Below are positions 62,801-64,000 of a stretch of DNA of 64,000 nt, piece after piece; position 1 is the stretch's first letter, and each line of letters opens with the position of its first letter. This stretch comes from Carallia brachiata (taxonomy: Eukaryota; Streptophyta; Magnoliopsida; Malpighiales; Rhizophoraceae). The position numbers and the translations under genes are program-made. The stretch covers positions 682,001-746,000 of the forward strand of contig JADCRB010000028.1 of the NCBI GenBank assembly GCA_021464245.1. Direction: 5' to 3'. Below the pieces are notes generated by a model. It had not been told where the DNA came from and made no database searches. It was given only the letters and a program-made list of their open reading frames with translations.

Positions 62801-63373
62801 AAAACAAGCCAGCATGGTCTATAAGTATGGTCCATGTCTACCATGGTCCCTATTTAATTCTGCCACTTATTTACAGAAAGTATACTCCTGCTGTTTTCTT
62901 ATAGGTTGCAAGTGTTATGTTTAATTAGTTATACAAAGTATGTTTTCTTTGAAGGACCTTTTGTTCCTGGTAGTGCTCCCCACCCCTTTTACCTCTCCAT
63001 GATACTTATGAGGAGGTCTATTGCTAATGACTAATTTATTTTATGGGCTTCAAATAGTTGTGGTTGATGTTAGCTTGTTTTTTTTTCCCTCTTTCGTTCA
63101 ATTTTATTCCAAGCAGGCTTAGAGCTGTATTCTCATTTGAGGTTACAATCTCCCCAGCTGAAGAAGTGACTAGTTGTACATGAACAAAAATTTTATCATC
63201 GTAGCCCCCCAATAAATTTATGTAATAACAATTCTAATCTGCAGGGAAATGCCAGAAGGTTGCTTGACAAACGTTGTGATGGGAACAGCCGGCTGGGTCG
63301 TCTCTTGAAGTTAGGACTTGCACCTTTACTTTGGTGTGCAATCTTGCTTCTACTGGTGACCTACCTATATTCA
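59895..63373 (+). CDS. PAT24: Ankyrin-repeat DHHC S-acyltransferase (PAT24/TIP1-like), N-terminal part
   Basis: Six exons fit in phase: 59895-60173, 60683-60823, 61336-61448, 61845-61924, 62033-62196 and 63245-~63373, giving 302 residues so far. An acidic N terminus ([15 protein letters not shown]) precedes about six ankyrin repeats (for example [49 protein letters not shown]). Then come [12 protein letters not shown] and the first membrane helix ([20 protein letters not shown]). Its Arabidopsis relative palmitoylates membrane proteins and is needed for root-hair and cell growth. The DHHC catalytic domain is not in the window. Directly after TATTCA the sequence changes to a repeat, and reading on gives AGG CAC TAG, a stop. 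Whether the gene continues beyond the window is unknown. Confidence 0.88.
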
Positions 63374-64000
63374 AGGCACTAGAAAAGGCCACTCGAGGTG
63401 GGAACCGATTAGTAATATTTTTTAGAGTGTGCGACTCGTTTAGCGATAGGGTTAGAATTCTCTTATGTGCATCAAATCCCTCCAAGTTACAGGAAACACA
63501 TTAATTGTTGATGACAGGTGAGATCAAGGTCCAGTGTTAGGGATAAAAGAAATTGTGTGGACTCAGTATCTACTTCTGTTAGAGTGATTGAAGACGTGTA
63601 CACGATTGGAAGGGAGGTTTGGAGAGGTTTAGAGAACAAATTCAATCATTTCTCTAACTTATCTTTTTTTTAATAATAGACTGTTATCTTTTCTACATAT
63701 TAAAAAAAAAAGTGTAAACATACTAATACTTCGATGGTGGCCCACACAAGATAGATGACTACATATGTGCAATGTTCTATTTTTACATTAAGAAAAAAAA
63801 TCATTATTCTCACTCATATTTTTTTTAATTAATATAATTTATTTATGATCTTATACTACACAATCAGTATAATTCACTTAAAATAAAAAATAAAAAATAA
63901 ATTTATATATTATATTATAAGTAAATTTTATTCACTTAAAAAATAATAAAATTAATAAGTACAAGAAAAAAAAAAGCTACAAAAAGAAAATTTAAAAGAC
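63371..64000. repeat. ~630-bp near-identical repeat, copy 2 (abuts PAT24 exon 6, continues off the edge)
   Basis: It starts at TCAAGGCACTAG exactly at the end of the recognisable PAT24 exon and matches 40378-41012 to the last base of the window. Differences are few (for example GGAAGGGAGG against GGAAGGAAGG, and CTCTAACTT against CTCTCACTT). The repeat's right end is not reached. Confidence 0.95.

Noticed and set aside
1..64000. tRNA, rRNA, conserved miRNA precursors or CRISPR arrays
   Set aside because: Looked for by eye on both strands; no cloverleaf, rRNA core, familiar miRNA sequence or regularly spaced repeat array was found.

Overview
The window looks like nuclear DNA from a dicot plant. 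Coding exons are small islands with GT–AG introns in AT-rich, T-rich spacer. The spacer holds fold-back MITEs, short non-LTR insertions with poly(A) tails and target-site duplications, a SINE and minisatellites. Every recognised protein family is plant-type. A woody eudicot such as Citrus is my guess only; nothing here proves the species. There is no sign of an organelle, bacterial or viral genome.

Layout: (1) 1-1430, minus strand: the 5' end of a monogalactosyldiacylglycerol synthase, running off the left edge. (2) 2000-6500: spacer with a ~590-bp tandem duplication, a tRNA-type SINE and a 102-bp tandem duplication. (3) 7481-10221, plus: a domesticated Mutator-like transposase of the MUSTANG type (PB1, MULE, SWIM). 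(4) 12344-14978, minus: a five-exon RING-finger protein with a 15-nt microexon. (5) 15-25.7 kb: gene-poor spacer with an HMGB pseudogene. (6) 25960-31171, plus: the type I vacuolar H+-pyrophosphatase, eight coding exons, one GC-AG intron and one apparent frameshift. (7) 32.0-41.3 kb, minus: a decaying cluster of three SRG1-like 2-oxoglutarate/Fe(II) dioxygenase copies. (8) 46557-47123, minus: a secreted prolamin-like (ECA1-type) protein with proline-rich repeats. (9) 47921-50061, minus: an acidic nuclear-type protein with an in-frame stop, and an upstream telo-box/site II promoter. (10) 51.3-54.2 kb: a transposon nest. (11) 55751-56559, minus: CDC26 and TTM3, two overlapping reading frames, the known plant bicistronic arrangement. 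(12) 56917-57778: another non-LTR insertion. (13) 59895-63373, plus: the ankyrin half of a PAT24/TIP1-like S-acyltransferase, which runs into a ~630-bp repeat shared with an intron of the dioxygenase pseudogene.

The genes are functionally unrelated, as is usual in plant chromosomes; only the dioxygenase cluster and CDC26-TTM3 are linked units. The most striking locus is CDC26-TTM3, where a cell-cycle protein and a polyphosphatase appear to share one transcript. The other notable pattern is a set of one-base lesions in otherwise well conserved reading frames (transposase C terminus, H+-PPase exon 6, dioxygenase exon 1). These may be true mutations or uncorrected sequence errors. Exon borders were assigned by hand from splice dinucleotides, reading phase and family knowledge; no alignment was run.
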